Shown one piece after another: positions 18,653 to 27,269 of a stretch of DNA of 64,000 nt; the first letter of the stretch is position 1; each line of letters begins with the position of its first letter. The DNA is from Sporomusaceae bacterium (GTDB lineage Bacteria; Bacillota; Negativicutes; Sporomusales; UBA7701), in assembly GCA_031460455.1 (NCBI GenBank), contig JAVKTQ010000002.1, positions 62,001 through 126,000 on the forward strand, in the 5' to 3' direction. Under the pieces are notes generated by a model, which did no database searches, was not told where the DNA came from, and worked only from the letters and a program-made list of their open reading frames with translations. Position numbers and translations under genes: made by a program.

Positions 18653-18725
18653 CAGTGGACAACTTTTTACAATACGCCTGCGCCGGACACCGCTATCATG
18701 GAGGGAAATGGCGGGAGGCGAATGT

Positions 18726-19133
18726 ATGAAAGTTGTGATGATTATCGACAAGGAACTGCCGGTGGGCCTGATCGCCAACACGGCTGCGGTGCTCGGGGCA
18801 AGCCTGGGCAGAATGGTCGACGGCCTGGTGGGCGACGACCTGCGCGATGCCGACGGCAATGTCCACCGGGGAATAACGACCCGGAACATCCCCATCCTCG
18901 GGGGGACGAAGGAACAGATCAGAGCCCTCCGTGCCCGGCTGTACGACGAAGAGTTCGCCGCCGTGGCGACGGTGGACTTCAACAATATCGCCCAGCGGTC
19001 GCTCGATTACGGCGACTACGGGAGCGTGCTGGCCAACGCGGGCGGCGACGAGCTCGCTTATCTGGGCATCTGTCTTTACGGCCCGCAAAAAAAGGTCAAC
19101 AGTTTGACCGGCAATATCGGACTGCTGAGATGA
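18726..19133 (+). CDS. DUF2000 family protein
   Basis: This 135-residue protein resembles DUF2000, whose fold is related to peptidyl-tRNA hydrolase PTH2. Visible features are KVVMIIDKELPVGLIANTAAVLGASLG at the N-terminus, and TRNIPILGG and DFNNIAQRSLDYGDY later. Function is unknown; family members often sit beside AraC regulators, as here. The ATG at 18726 has GGGAGG upstream. Confidence 0.75.
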   Translation: MKVVMIIDKELPVGLIANTAAVLGASLGRMVDGLVGDDLRDADGNVHRGITTRNIPILGGTKEQIRALRARLYDEEFAAVATVDFNNIAQRSLDYGDYGSVLANAGGDELAYLGICLYGPQKKVNSLTGNIGLLR

Positions 19134-19166
19134 CAGAATACGCCTCGGGAACGGAGACTATGACGG

Positions 19167-20012
19167 ATGGACGACAGCATCAGGGTTGATCTGCATATCC
19201 ACACCATCGCCTCGGACGGGACGTGGACGCCGGCCGAGACGATCGCGGCGGTGCGCGCGGCCGGCGTCGGCCTGTTTGCCGTCACCGACCACGACACGGC
19301 GGCAAGCGTCGCCTTGACCGGCAAGCTGGCCGCGGAGGCGGGGCTGGGGTTTCTGCCGGGGGTAGAGATATCGGTGACGCTGGGGGGCCATCTTTTCCAT
19401 ATTCTCGGCTACGGAATCGACCCGGAGGGCGCGGCGCTGCTGAGCATCCTTGCCGCAAACACCGCATTGATGGAGGAGGTCGACCACGAGAGCATCAGGA
19501 AGCTTGTCGCCGCCGGGTTCCCCGTCGACTACGGCGAGTTCTGCGCCTATGATCACGACCCCGGACGGGGCGGCTGGAAGTCGCTGAGTTATCTCATCGA
19601 CAAGGGCCTGTGCACCGGGGTTGGGGACTTTTTTGCCGAGCTGTTCAACGCCAAGCGGGGTATCGTTTTTCCCGACTTCCCGCACCCGGCGGAGGCCATT
19701 GCCGCCATCAAGGAGGCGGGCGGCGTGCCGGTGCTGGCCCATCCCGGCAGCGATTTCCATGGCCCGGCTATTGAAGAGACGCTCGATATGTTCGCCGCCG
19801 AAGCCATCGAGGGAGTGGAGTGCTTCCATCTCTGCCACGACGCAGCCACCACCCGGCGGGCGGTCGAATGGTGCGATCGCCACAATCTGCTGATTACCGG
19901 CGGCTCGGACTGTCACGGCGGCTTTGTTCCGGCCCGCCGCCTGGGGGTGCCGGAGATCCGCCTCAGGCAGTTGCGTCTGGGCGAGCTGGCGGTTGTCCGG
20001 GGGGCCGAATGA
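19167..20012 (+). CDS. PHP-domain metal-dependent phosphoesterase
   Basis: This 281-residue PHP protein has the first metal motif DLHIHTIASDG at the N-terminus, VTDHDT, PGVEIS, a later HPGS and the terminal GGSDCHG, so all four PHP motifs are present. The family includes 3',5'-nucleotide bisphosphate phosphatases (the TrpH/YciV type) and histidinol phosphatases; the length and motif spacing favour the YciV-like group. It ends in a four-base ATGA overlap with the next gene. Confidence 0.88.
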   Translation: MDDSIRVDLHIHTIASDGTWTPAETIAAVRAAGVGLFAVTDHDTAASVALTGKLAAEAGLGFLPGVEISVTLGGHLFHILGYGIDPEGAALLSILAANTALMEEVDHESIRKLVAAGFPVDYGEFCAYDHDPGRGGWKSLSYLIDKGLCTGVGDFFAELFNAKRGIVFPDFPHPAEAIAAIKEAGGVPVLAHPGSDFHGPAIEETLDMFAAEAIEGVECFHLCHDAATTRRAVEWCDRHNLLITGGSDCHGGFVPARRLGVPEIRLRQLRLGELAVVRGAE

Positions 20013-20659
20013 GCGGCGGTCTTGGACCTGTTGCTTGGGAAAAGACGGACGGCGTCTACCAAATAGGCAGCGGAGCAGAGGATGCGGTTATCCTGTTGCA
20101 CGAGATTTACGGAGTCAACGGCCATATGTGCGACGCGGCCGCCTGGCTGGCGGCCCAGGGCCTGGCCGTCTACTGCCCCGATCTCCTCGGGACGGTGTAC
20201 GGCTACGACCAGGAGGCGGCGGCATATGAGCACTATATGAAGGTGGGCTTCGCCGCGGCTGCCGGGGAGGCGACTGCGCTCGCCGGGCGGATAGCCGGCG
20301 GCCACCGTAGGATATTTCTGGTGGGGTACAGCGCCGGGGCGACGGTGGCCTGGCTGCTGAGCGGCCGGGACGGGTTCGCCGGCGCGGTCGGCTACTACGG
20401 GTCGCGTATCCGCGACTTTCCCGACCTCACGCCGGCCTGTCCGGTGCTGCTCTTATTCCCTCACCGCGAGGAAGCTTTTTCGGTCCCTGCCCTGGCGGCA
20501 ATGCTGGCGGCCAAGGACGGGGTGACCGTCAGCGCCCTGCCGGGCCGGCACGGCTTCGCCGACCGCCGGTCGCCCCGCTTCGAGGCTGCGGCCGCGCAGG
20601 CGGCTGATGCCATGGCGGCGGCGTTCCTCCGGGACGAAGGCATATCCGCAAATCTATAA
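20009..20659 (+). CDS. Dienelactone-hydrolase-like alpha/beta hydrolase
   Basis: This 216-residue alpha/beta hydrolase has LLHEIYG near residue 30, the nucleophile elbow GYSAGA near residue 108 and the C-terminal GRHGFADRRS with the catalytic histidine. Classical dienelactone hydrolases use cysteine in the elbow; serine here points to an esterase-like activity. The ATG at 20009 overlaps the PHP stop codon (ATGA); the frame also stays open upstream inside that gene. The substrate is unknown. Confidence 0.83.
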   Translation: MSGGLGPVAWEKTDGVYQIGSGAEDAVILLHEIYGVNGHMCDAAAWLAAQGLAVYCPDLLGTVYGYDQEAAAYEHYMKVGFAAAAGEATALAGRIAGGHRRIFLVGYSAGATVAWLLSGRDGFAGAVGYYGSRIRDFPDLTPACPVLLLFPHREEAFSVPALAAMLAAKDGVTVSALPGRHGFADRRSPRFEAAAAQAADAMAAAFLRDEGISANL

Positions 20660-20676
20660 CTGCAGACAAGAAGAAC

Positions 20677-20700
20677 AGCCTGACTCTACGGAGTCAGGCT
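20677..20700. terminator. Hairpin between convergent genes
   Basis: AGCCTGACTC and GAGTCAGGCT form a perfect 10-bp stem with a TACG loop. It lies between two genes that end toward each other and probably serves both strands, though neither side has a long T tract. Confidence 0.65.
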
Positions 20701-20736
20701 GTGTGCGTTTAACCGGGCGCCGGTGCCGCGGACGGC

Positions 20737-21855
20737 CTACATCGTTTCCACCCGGTTGCGGCCCTTGCGCTTGGCGCTGTAGAGGGCCTTGTCCGCCCTG
20801 GTGAACACGTGGTCGATGGACCGGTCCTTTTCCTGGCCGGCGGTGACGCCGCAACTGATGGTGAAGGAGAGTTCCTGCCCCTGCCAGAGGACGGGTTCGC
20901 TGAGATCAAGGCATAGGCGCTCGGCGACGGCTGCCGCCTGCTCGACGGGCGTATCGGGCAGAATGAGGACGAATTCGTCGCCGCCCAGCCGTCCCCAGAT
21001 GTCTTCACGGCGAAGGCTCTTGGCGACATAGGCGGTGAAGCTTGTCAGGATGAGGTCTCCGGCTTCGTGCCCGTAAGTATCGTTCAGCTTCTTGAAGCGG
21101 TCGACATCGATCATTACGACCGACAACGGACGTCGCTCGCGCAGAAACCGCTCATATTCCCACGTGGCGAGTTCCATGATTTTCCGCCGGTTGAGAGCGC
21201 CGGTAAGGTCATCGGTGGCGGCCAGCCGGCTCAGTTCTTCCTTGACCTTGTTTTCCTCCTGACGCGCCTTGAATTCGACGAGGCGGTAATTTTGTAGCCA
21301 CGTTGAGAAAACGATGCCGAGGATGTTAGCCGTGATCAGCGTCGCCAGCAAGGCGAACAGGGCTTGCGGGCTGATCGGTTCGACGATCAACCACTGCAGG
21401 CAGAAGTTGGCCGCGGACAGGATCAGGGGCGGGGCGAGCCGGACGGCCAGTCTGACGGGGAAGACCATATAAGAGCTGAAGATGACCAGGATGGTGAGGG
21501 CGCCGTTGGGGGGTATATGCTGAGCCCAGATATAATTGAAATATGTCACTACAACGATGCCGAAGACGGCCCAGCGGAGAAAAATGGTGTCATAATCGCG
21601 GGCCGTGGCGACCTTCGCCAGAGCGCGAATGGTGTAGACGGAGAATGCGCAAAAAATCAGCCTCAGCGCCAGGAGAGCCGCAAACTGTGTGCTGGCGCCG
21701 AAGATGATGTAGTCGCCATAGGAAAAAGGCAGGACGGGAAGCATCCAGACGGCAATGGCGATGATGGTCTGGCGGGCATCTTTCGCCAGGTAATGCTCGC
21801 GATAACTGGAATCAAGTTCGTGGGCGGCTTCGGGCTGGGGCGTCAGTAAGCGCAT
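20737..21855 (-). CDS. Membrane-bound diguanylate cyclase
   Basis: This 372-residue protein has about six hydrophobic segments in residues 30-190, a short linker helix and a C-terminal GGDEF domain that makes cyclic di-GMP. The active site reads LGGDEFVLILP. RRED stands five residues before GGDEF, an intact RxxD inhibitory site, so feedback control by product is expected. No EAL domain is fused. The membrane sensor region resembles no ligand-binding family I can name. It is a single-gene unit. Confidence 0.92.
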   Translation of the reverse strand: MRLLTPQPEAAHELDSSYREHYLAKDARQTIIAIAVWMLPVLPFSYGDYIIFGASTQFAALLALRLIFCAFSVYTIRALAKVATARDYDTIFLRWAVFGIVVVTYFNYIWAQHIPPNGALTILVIFSSYMVFPVRLAVRLAPPLILSAANFCLQWLIVEPISPQALFALLATLITANILGIVFSTWLQNYRLVEFKARQEENKVKEELSRLAATDDLTGALNRRKIMELATWEYERFLRERRPLSVVMIDVDRFKKLNDTYGHEAGDLILTSFTAYVAKSLRREDIWGRLGGDEFVLILPDTPVEQAAAVAERLCLDLSEPVLWQGQELSFTISCGVTAGQEKDRSIDHVFTRADKALYSAKRKGRNRVETM

Positions 21856-21960
21856 GATGTTCTCCCGGAGGATAAAGTCTTACAATTTTCGCTAGGGAGG
21901 CTTGATAGTCCTCTTTGTTGGCGGCTTATTTGTTTGTACTCCCAGCCCCCGCAACCATAG

Positions 21961-21992
21961 AAAACTCCGGGCAGAAGGGGCCCGGAGTTTTC
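21961..21992 (-). terminator. Terminator of the M20-yjiGH operon
   Basis: AAAACTCCGGG and CCCGGAGTTTT form an 11-bp stem with a 9-base loop, 20 bases past the amidohydrolase stop on the minus strand. The stem ends in a T run when read on that strand. Confidence 0.8.
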
Positions 21993-22010
21993 TATGTGCT
22001 CTGGGTCGGC

Positions 22011-23114
22011 TCAGGCCAGTATCCGTTTGACCATTGCCAGCATGATGCGGACACCGGCGGGCAGGGCGGCAACGTCGAAGGTCATGGCCGGATGGTGCAG
22101 GCCGGGAGTGAGATTGCAGCCGAGGCCGACGTACGCCGGTTTGAGACCGGGGATTTTTTTGACAAAGTAGTGGAAGTCTTCGCCTCCGGGAGTGACTATC
22201 GGCTCGAGGAGGCCGGCGGGTCCGAGGACGGCGGCGATCGCATCGCGGGCAACCGCTACGAGGCCTTGGTCATATTCGGCGGCGGGGACGCCGCCTTTTA
22301 CCGCCACCGCGGCGGTGGCGCCGACGGCGGCGGCGGCGTTCTCCACCGCCTTGGGCAGTTTCGCCAGCAGTTCGTCCATGACGGCGTTTTTCTGCGCCCG
22401 CAGGTCGAAGGCCAGCTCGGCTTTGTCGGGGATAGCGTTGAGGGTTGGGCCTCCGGCCTGGAATTTGGTGGTTTTTACCGACCAGGGTTCCACCGGGTTG
22501 AGGTGGATGGCGTTGACCGCTCCCACCGCAGCGGCTGCGGCGTCAATGGCGTTGACTCCGAGGTGGGGGCGGGCGCCATGGGCGGGTGCGCCGGTGACGA
22601 CGGCTTCGGCGATGTAAGACGCCCCGTGGTAGAGGGCCGGGGTCGCCTGGCCGGCTTTGGCCTCCTGAACGGGCCGCAGATGGATGCCGAGGAGATAGTT
22701 CAGGTCGTTGAGCGCGCCGGATTCGATCATGGACACCGCGCCGTCCAATTTTTCCTCCGCAGGCTGGAAAACGATCTTAATCCTTCCTTTGGCGGGCCGG
22801 CTCGCGGCCAACGCTTCGGCGGCGGTCAGAACCATGGCCGAGTGAGCGTCGTGACCGCAGGAGTGGATGCATTTTTCCACCCCGTCCACCGTGTGGACCA
22901 GGGCGTCCATGTCGGCGCGCAGACCTACGACCGGGCCGTCGCCGGTCAGTTCGCCGATGACGCCGGTACCGCCGATGCCCGTCCTCACGGAGTAGCCGGC
23001 CTTTCTGAGACCGTCGGCCAGGAAGGCCGCGGTTTTGTGTTCGCTGAAGCCTACCTCGGGGATGGCGTGGAGGGTTTCGTAGATTTCCCTCACGCGTCTG
23101 TCGATGTCGATCAT
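22011..23114 (-). CDS. M20-family amidohydrolase / aminoacylase
   Basis: This 367-residue member of the M20D group hydrolyses N-acyl amino acids or similar amides. It shows HAIPEVGFSEHKT, GLRADMDAL, HSCGHDAHSAM for metal binding, and VQPAEE with the catalytic glutamate. Known relatives include hippurate, N-acetyl amino acid and indole-acetyl amino acid hydrolases. It is the last gene of an operon with a YjiH/YjiG pair and a YheO-type regulator, so its substrate probably enters by that membrane pair. Confidence 0.9.
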   Translation of the reverse strand: MIDIDRRVREIYETLHAIPEVGFSEHKTAAFLADGLRKAGYSVRTGIGGTGVIGELTGDGPVVGLRADMDALVHTVDGVEKCIHSCGHDAHSAMVLTAAEALAASRPAKGRIKIVFQPAEEKLDGAVSMIESGALNDLNYLLGIHLRPVQEAKAGQATPALYHGASYIAEAVVTGAPAHGARPHLGVNAIDAAAAAVGAVNAIHLNPVEPWSVKTTKFQAGGPTLNAIPDKAELAFDLRAQKNAVMDELLAKLPKAVENAAAAVGATAAVAVKGGVPAAEYDQGLVAVARDAIAAVLGPAGLLEPIVTPGGEDFHYFVKKIPGLKPAYVGLGCNLTPGLHHPAMTFDVAALPAGVRIMLAMVKRILA

Positions 23115-23143
23115 GGCTGTTGCCTCCTTTTAACTGACCGCGG

Positions 23144-23596
23144 TTACGCGAAGAACCGCATTATAAGCATGGCGATGAGGGCGTTCATTATCGAGATGCC
23201 GAACAGCATGGGATAGTAGCGGGTTTGCACCCCGGCGGTGCCAAGCAGGCGGCCCATATACTGGATCTGGGCGCCCATAAGGATGATGGCGGGCAGCACG
23301 ATGGTGACGTGGGTCATGTTCAGGACCTTAGCCGAGTAGAGCGAGGCGGCCACGCCTACGCCGCCGCCCATCGAAAGCCAGGCGCCCATCAGGACGGTTA
23401 TGGCTTCGCCCGGTAGACCGAAGACGCCCATGACCGGCCCGAAAAACGTGCCCATCAGCGTCAGCACGCCTGTCACCTTGAGCATCTGGATGAGTACAAA
23501 GGCCATGAGGACGTTGGGGAGGATATTGGCCACGCCGAGGTTCCAGCCTTTGCGGGCCCCTTCGACGAAGACGTCGGCAAGCGTTTTCTTATTCAT
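23144..23596 (-). CDS. YjiG-type (SpmB-like) membrane protein
   Basis: This 150-residue nucleoside-recognition (Gate) domain protein has about four hydrophobic helices and glycine-rich turns (LSMGGGVGVAASLY). It resembles Escherichia coli YjiG and the spore protein SpmB. It overlaps the YjiH-like gene by eight bases. In E. coli yjiH and yjiG stand next to iadA, an isoaspartyl dipeptidase; the pair here is next to another amide hydrolase, which suggests a shared role in moving an amide or peptide substrate. Confidence 0.82.
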   Translation of the reverse strand: MNKKTLADVFVEGARKGWNLGVANILPNVLMAFVLIQMLKVTGVLTLMGTFFGPVMGVFGLPGEAITVLMGAWLSMGGGVGVAASLYSAKVLNMTHVTIVLPAIILMGAQIQYMGRLLGTAGVQTRYYPMLFGISIMNALIAMLIMRFFA

Positions 23597-24260
23597 TCTC
23601 CGCTTCCCCCTTATTTTCTACCCTGTTAAGGTAGAGACGCATGACATTGGCGCCGAAAAACTTCATGACGACGATTACCGCCAGCGGTATTATTATGGGG
23701 ACGGTAAGGAAGGAGAAGAGGGCGGCTCCGCTGGAGAGGTAGTTGGTGATCGTGCCGCCGGCCGAGAACTGGAAGGCGCAAAAGACGGTTTTCTCCTTCT
23801 CGGTGATGGCATCGGTCTCGCGCAGCATCTTGGTCATACCGGCGCCGGCGTCGGTGCTTTGCAGGCTGGTTACGAGGGCGAGGCCGGCAATGCCGGGGAT
23901 GCCCAAAAGCGGCCGCAGGATGGGGGTGAGAAGCTTCTGACCGGCTTTCAGGCCGCCAAGATGGTCGACGACTTCGACGACGCCCAGGGCCAGCATTACG
24001 GCCGGGACAAGCCCCAGGGCGAACAGGAAGCCGTCGCGGGCTCCGGTGCCTCCCTGCCCCTGGAAAGTGGCTTTGGCGGCGTCCTTCATCACGCCGTACG
24101 TGCCGTTGATGGTGTTGAAGTCGAAAACGGCGATCCAGCCCTTGGATTTTGCGAATAGGCCTGAGAAGAAGATGATCGCGAACAGCAGGGCCACATAACC
24201 GTACCAGGGAACTTTAAATTCTTCAACTATGGAAGAGTCTTTTTTGGGCTCTGTGGACAT
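23589..24260 (-). CDS. YjiH-type nucleoside-recognition membrane protein
   Basis: This 223-residue membrane protein has an N-terminal cytoplasmic tail of about 25 residues, then five or so hydrophobic helices. The Gate-domain signature is in GIAGLALVTSLQSTDAGAG. It pairs with the following YjiG-like gene to form the two halves of a putative transporter. The ATG at 24260 was chosen because GGGAGG precedes it; the frame is open 33 bases further up. The substrate is not known for any member that I can name. Confidence 0.8.
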   Translation of the reverse strand: MSTEPKKDSSIVEEFKVPWYGYVALLFAIIFFSGLFAKSKGWIAVFDFNTINGTYGVMKDAAKATFQGQGGTGARDGFLFALGLVPAVMLALGVVEVVDHLGGLKAGQKLLTPILRPLLGIPGIAGLALVTSLQSTDAGAGMTKMLRETDAITEKEKTVFCAFQFSAGGTITNYLSSGAALFSFLTVPIIIPLAVIVVMKFFGANVMRLYLNRVENKGEAENE

Positions 24261-24319
24261 TGTTATCCCTCCCGGTTTAAAGATTTCTCGCAAGCAAGGC
24301 GCCGAACTTTCCGGCAGAG

Positions 24320-24970
24320 TCAGTCGGCGACGCGGATGCGGTTTTCCCGTAGATAGGAATAGACCGTGTACTTGGTATTGCCCATTTCTTGCGCGAGGGC
24401 TTCGATAGAGCCTTTCAGCAGGAAAAAGCCTTCTTGATCCAACCTTTCGACCAACTGGATCTTCTCAAGCTTGCTGGCGTAAGCGAGGGGTTTGCCAAGG
24501 TACTGGCGGGCCCGCCGGAGTCCTTCGCCGATGAGGTCGTCGAGCCGCGATTTTTGTTCGACGGCTGTAAAATCGGCGGCAGGCTTGCCTTCGGTTAACA
24601 GGGTAGCCATATTTTTGAGAATCTCCGCCTGGGCAAGGTCGTAATGGATGGCGAGGTAACCGGTGGGTTTTTCGTCGGCGCCGAGCCGCATCAGACAGGA
24701 GCGCAGGCGGCGGCCGGCAGCGGAACAGGAAAAATAATTGGCCACATAGCCTGGGCCGTTACGGAGGATTTCGTCGATAGCAGCCCGGTCGGCGGGGATG
24801 GGGCGGTTGCCGATGGCGAGGCCGGCCAGCCGGCCGTTGCCAACGGCAAGTACTTGTTCCTGTTGTTCGCCAGCCGCTGAGTACAACACGACGCAATAGT
24901 CGGGACCCAGCATGGCTATTAGTCCGTGGAAAACGGCGTAAAAATCTTCGAACCCGACCTGCGACGTCAT
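24320..24970 (-). CDS. YheO/DauR-type PAS-HTH transcriptional regulator
   Basis: This 216-residue protein has an N-terminal YheO-like PAS domain (about residues 8-120) and a C-terminal HTH of the HTH_22 type, seen in EGFFLLKGSIEALAQEMGNT followed by KYTVYSYLR. Family members such as DauR act as repressors of amino-acid or related catabolism. It is the first gene of the operon carrying yjiH, yjiG and the M20 hydrolase, and so probably autoregulates it. GGGAGGCG precedes the ATG. Confidence 0.85.
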   Translation of the reverse strand: MTSQVGFEDFYAVFHGLIAMLGPDYCVVLYSAAGEQQEQVLAVGNGRLAGLAIGNRPIPADRAAIDEILRNGPGYVANYFSCSAAGRRLRSCLMRLGADEKPTGYLAIHYDLAQAEILKNMATLLTEGKPAADFTAVEQKSRLDDLIGEGLRRARQYLGKPLAYASKLEKIQLVERLDQEGFFLLKGSIEALAQEMGNTKYTVYSYLRENRIRVAD

Positions 24971-25031
24971 TTCAGGCGCCTCCCTTCTTCTTAAGTAATG
25001 GTAATGCGATAATTATTTCCTGACTATTCCA

Positions 25032-25060
25032 AATATAACAACATTTTCATTTGTAGTCAA
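25032..25060 (-). promoter_or_regulatory. Sigma-A promoter of the yheO-yjiHG-M20 operon
   Basis: Read on the minus strand, TTGACT, 17 bases, TATATT. The flanking 100 bases are very AT-rich, in contrast to the rest of the window, and contain A and T tracts upstream of the -35 that could act as an UP element. The leader to the ATG is about 55 bases. Confidence 0.75.
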
Positions 25061-25137
25061 ATATATTATATAAAAATATTTATATTACAACAATATTTTG
25101 ATTAATGTTCCTTTGGATGGGATGATGACGATAAAAG

Positions 25138-25163
25138 AAAAAGCCCGGTAAATCGGGCTTTTT
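25138..25163 (-). terminator. Terminator of the TRAP transporter operon
   Basis: AAAAAGCCCG (25138-25147) and CGGGCTTTTT (25154-25163) form a 10-bp stem with a GTAAAT loop just past the permease stop codon. Confidence 0.85.
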
Positions 25164-25176
25164 CAATGTTGCTTGT

Positions 25177-27171
25177 TCAGTTATCAGCGGCGCCGACCGC
25201 CGGCGATTTGGCAGGAGAACGTTTCTGCCAGAGATAGACGGCGGCGACGCCACCGAGGCCGAGGATGTCGGTCCAGAAGCCGGGGATGATGAGTCCCAGG
25301 GCCCCGCAGAAGAGAATAAACCGCTCGATAATTGTACACTTGCGCAGCAGCCAGTTCTCCAAGGCGGCGCTGAGGGCGATGATGCCGACAGTGGCGGTTA
25401 TGATGGCTTCGATCAGCGACACCATGCTGTAGTTGCCCTGGAAGAGCAGCATGGGCGAATAGACGGCTAGGAAGGGTACGAGGAAGCCGGCCACGCCTAG
25501 GCGGGAAGAAGTCCAGCCGACCTTGTAGGGGCTGGCGCCGGCGATGCCGGCGGCAGTGAAAGCGGCCAGGCAGACTGGCGGAGTGAGGTTGGAAAGGCAG
25601 GCGAAGTAGAAGACGAAGAAGTGGGCGACCAGCGGCAGCACGCCAATTTTGATCAGCGCCGGCGCGGCGATGGTGGCGGCAACGATGTAGCAGGCGGTGG
25701 TGGGCAGCCCCATGCCGAGGATGAGGGCGGTGATGGCTGTCAGCACCAGCATCAGCATCAGGTTGTTGCCGGACAGGTCGATGATGTTGGCGCCGAAGGT
25801 GAGACCGAGGCTGGTGAGCGAACTAACACCGACAACAAAGCCGACGACGGCGCAGGCCATGGCCACGCCGACGGCCGAACGGGCACCGCCTTCAAGGGCC
25901 TTGAGGATGCCGGCAACGCCGATGGCGGTGTCTTTTTTGATATAGCTGACGGCCACGGTGATGAGGATGGTGAAAAAGGCGGCGTAGAGCGGCGTAAGGC
26001 CGTAAAGGAGGAGGGCGACGATGGCAATGACGGGGAGGGTGAGGTGGCCGGATTTGCGCATGACCTCGCCGGCTTTGGGGAGTTGGTCCTTGGGCAGTCC
26101 TTGCAGGCCAAGTTTGCGGGCCTCAAGGTGGATCATTGTCCAGCAGGCCAAGTAGTACAAGAAAGCAGGGAAAATAGCGGACAACATGATCTGGGTGTAG
26201 GTCATGCCGAGAAATTCAACCATGATGAAGGCGGCTGCGCCCATAACGGGCGGCATGATCTGGCCGCCCGTGGATGCCACGGCTTCGACGGCGCCGGCGA
26301 AGTGAGGCCGGTAACCGATACTTTTCATCAGCGGGATGGTGAAGGCGCCGGTGGTGGCGACGTTGGCGACGGCGCTGCCGTTGATGGTGCCCAAGAGGCC
26401 GCTGGCAAAGATGGCCACTTTGGCCGGGCCGCCCGGCGAGCTGCCGGCAGCGGCCATCGCCAGGGCGTTGAAGAATTTGGCCATGCCGGTTTCGGACAGG
26501 AAGGCCCCGAAGAGGATGAACAGGAAGATATAGGTGGACGAGACACCCAGAGCGACACCGTATATGCCTTCGGTTGTAAGGAACATATGCTCGATGATGC
26601 GGTCGACGCTGTAGCCGCGGTGGCCGAACTGGCCGGGGATCCAGTCGCCGAACAGGGCGTAGGCGACGAACAGCAGCGCCATTATCGGCAGTTCCTTGCC
26701 GGTCGCCCTGCGGGCCGCTTCGAGCACCAGCAGGCACAGGAGGGCGCCGACCCAGATGTCCATGCGGGTGTAAACGCCGCCGGCGTTGGCCAGATCGTCG
26801 TAGATGGTGATGAGATACACGCCCACAAATATTGACAGTGCTGCCAGCATGACGTCAAAGGCTGTCACCTTGTTTTTCGGGCTCTTTTTGTTCGCCGGAT
26901 AGAGCAGGAAGACCAGGACGAGCACGAAGGTGAGGTGGATGCTGCGCTGTTTGATGGCTTCAAGCACGCCGAGGCCGGCGGTATAAAGATGGAACAAGGA
27001 CATGGCGATGGCGATGATGGCGACGATCTTGGCGAGGCTGCCGGTGAACTTGCGGAACCTGGCTTCGGCCTCGTATTTCCGCAATACCTGTTCGGTGGCT
27101 TCCGACGGTTCTTCGTTGATAAACGCTTCAATCTGTTTTTTGTCGATTACCGGTTTCTTATCTTGCTCCAA
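25177..27171 (-). CDS. TRAP transporter fused large/small permease (TAXI type)
   Basis: This 664-residue membrane protein has a DctQ-like four-helix region fused to a DctM-like region of about twelve helices. Typical features are GLLGTINGSAVANVATTGAFTIPLMKS and ASTGGQIMPPVMGAAAF, conserved in fused TAXI permeases. A cytoplasmic tail of about 40 residues precedes the first helix. It works with the solute-binding protein encoded just upstream and uses an ion gradient. The start is a TTG at 27171 with GGGGAAAC upstream. Substrates of TAXI systems are mostly unassigned; glutamate and other dicarboxylates are known examples. Confidence 0.92.
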   Translation of the reverse strand: MEQDKKPVIDKKQIEAFINEEPSEATEQVLRKYEAEARFRKFTGSLAKIVAIIAIAMSLFHLYTAGLGVLEAIKQRSIHLTFVLVLVFLLYPANKKSPKNKVTAFDVMLAALSIFVGVYLITIYDDLANAGGVYTRMDIWVGALLCLLVLEAARRATGKELPIMALLFVAYALFGDWIPGQFGHRGYSVDRIIEHMFLTTEGIYGVALGVSSTYIFLFILFGAFLSETGMAKFFNALAMAAAGSSPGGPAKVAIFASGLLGTINGSAVANVATTGAFTIPLMKSIGYRPHFAGAVEAVASTGGQIMPPVMGAAAFIMVEFLGMTYTQIMLSAIFPAFLYYLACWTMIHLEARKLGLQGLPKDQLPKAGEVMRKSGHLTLPVIAIVALLLYGLTPLYAAFFTILITVAVSYIKKDTAIGVAGILKALEGGARSAVGVAMACAVVGFVVGVSSLTSLGLTFGANIIDLSGNNLMLMLVLTAITALILGMGLPTTACYIVAATIAAPALIKIGVLPLVAHFFVFYFACLSNLTPPVCLAAFTAAGIAGASPYKVGWTSSRLGVAGFLVPFLAVYSPMLLFQGNYSMVSLIEAIITATVGIIALSAALENWLLRKCTIIERFILFCGALGLIIPGFWTDILGLGGVAAVYLWQKRSPAKSPAVGAADN

Positions 27172-27220
27172 CGCGGTTTCCCCCTAAATAACTAGACTTG
27201 CCCAGCAGACGGAGGGGTTT

Positions 27221-27259
27221 ATGGAAATCGCAGACAGGCGGGCTGTCTGCGATTTCCAT
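27221..27259 (-). terminator. Perfect 17-bp hairpin between TAXI protein and permease genes
   Basis: ATGGAAATCGCAGACAG and its exact complement flank a 5-base loop. The hairpin lies ten bases after the binding-protein stop and 50 bases before the permease start, with no long T tract. It fits a partial terminator or RNA-stabilising stem that leaves more binding protein than permease. Confidence 0.65.
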
Positions 27260-27269
27260 TTTCCGAGGG

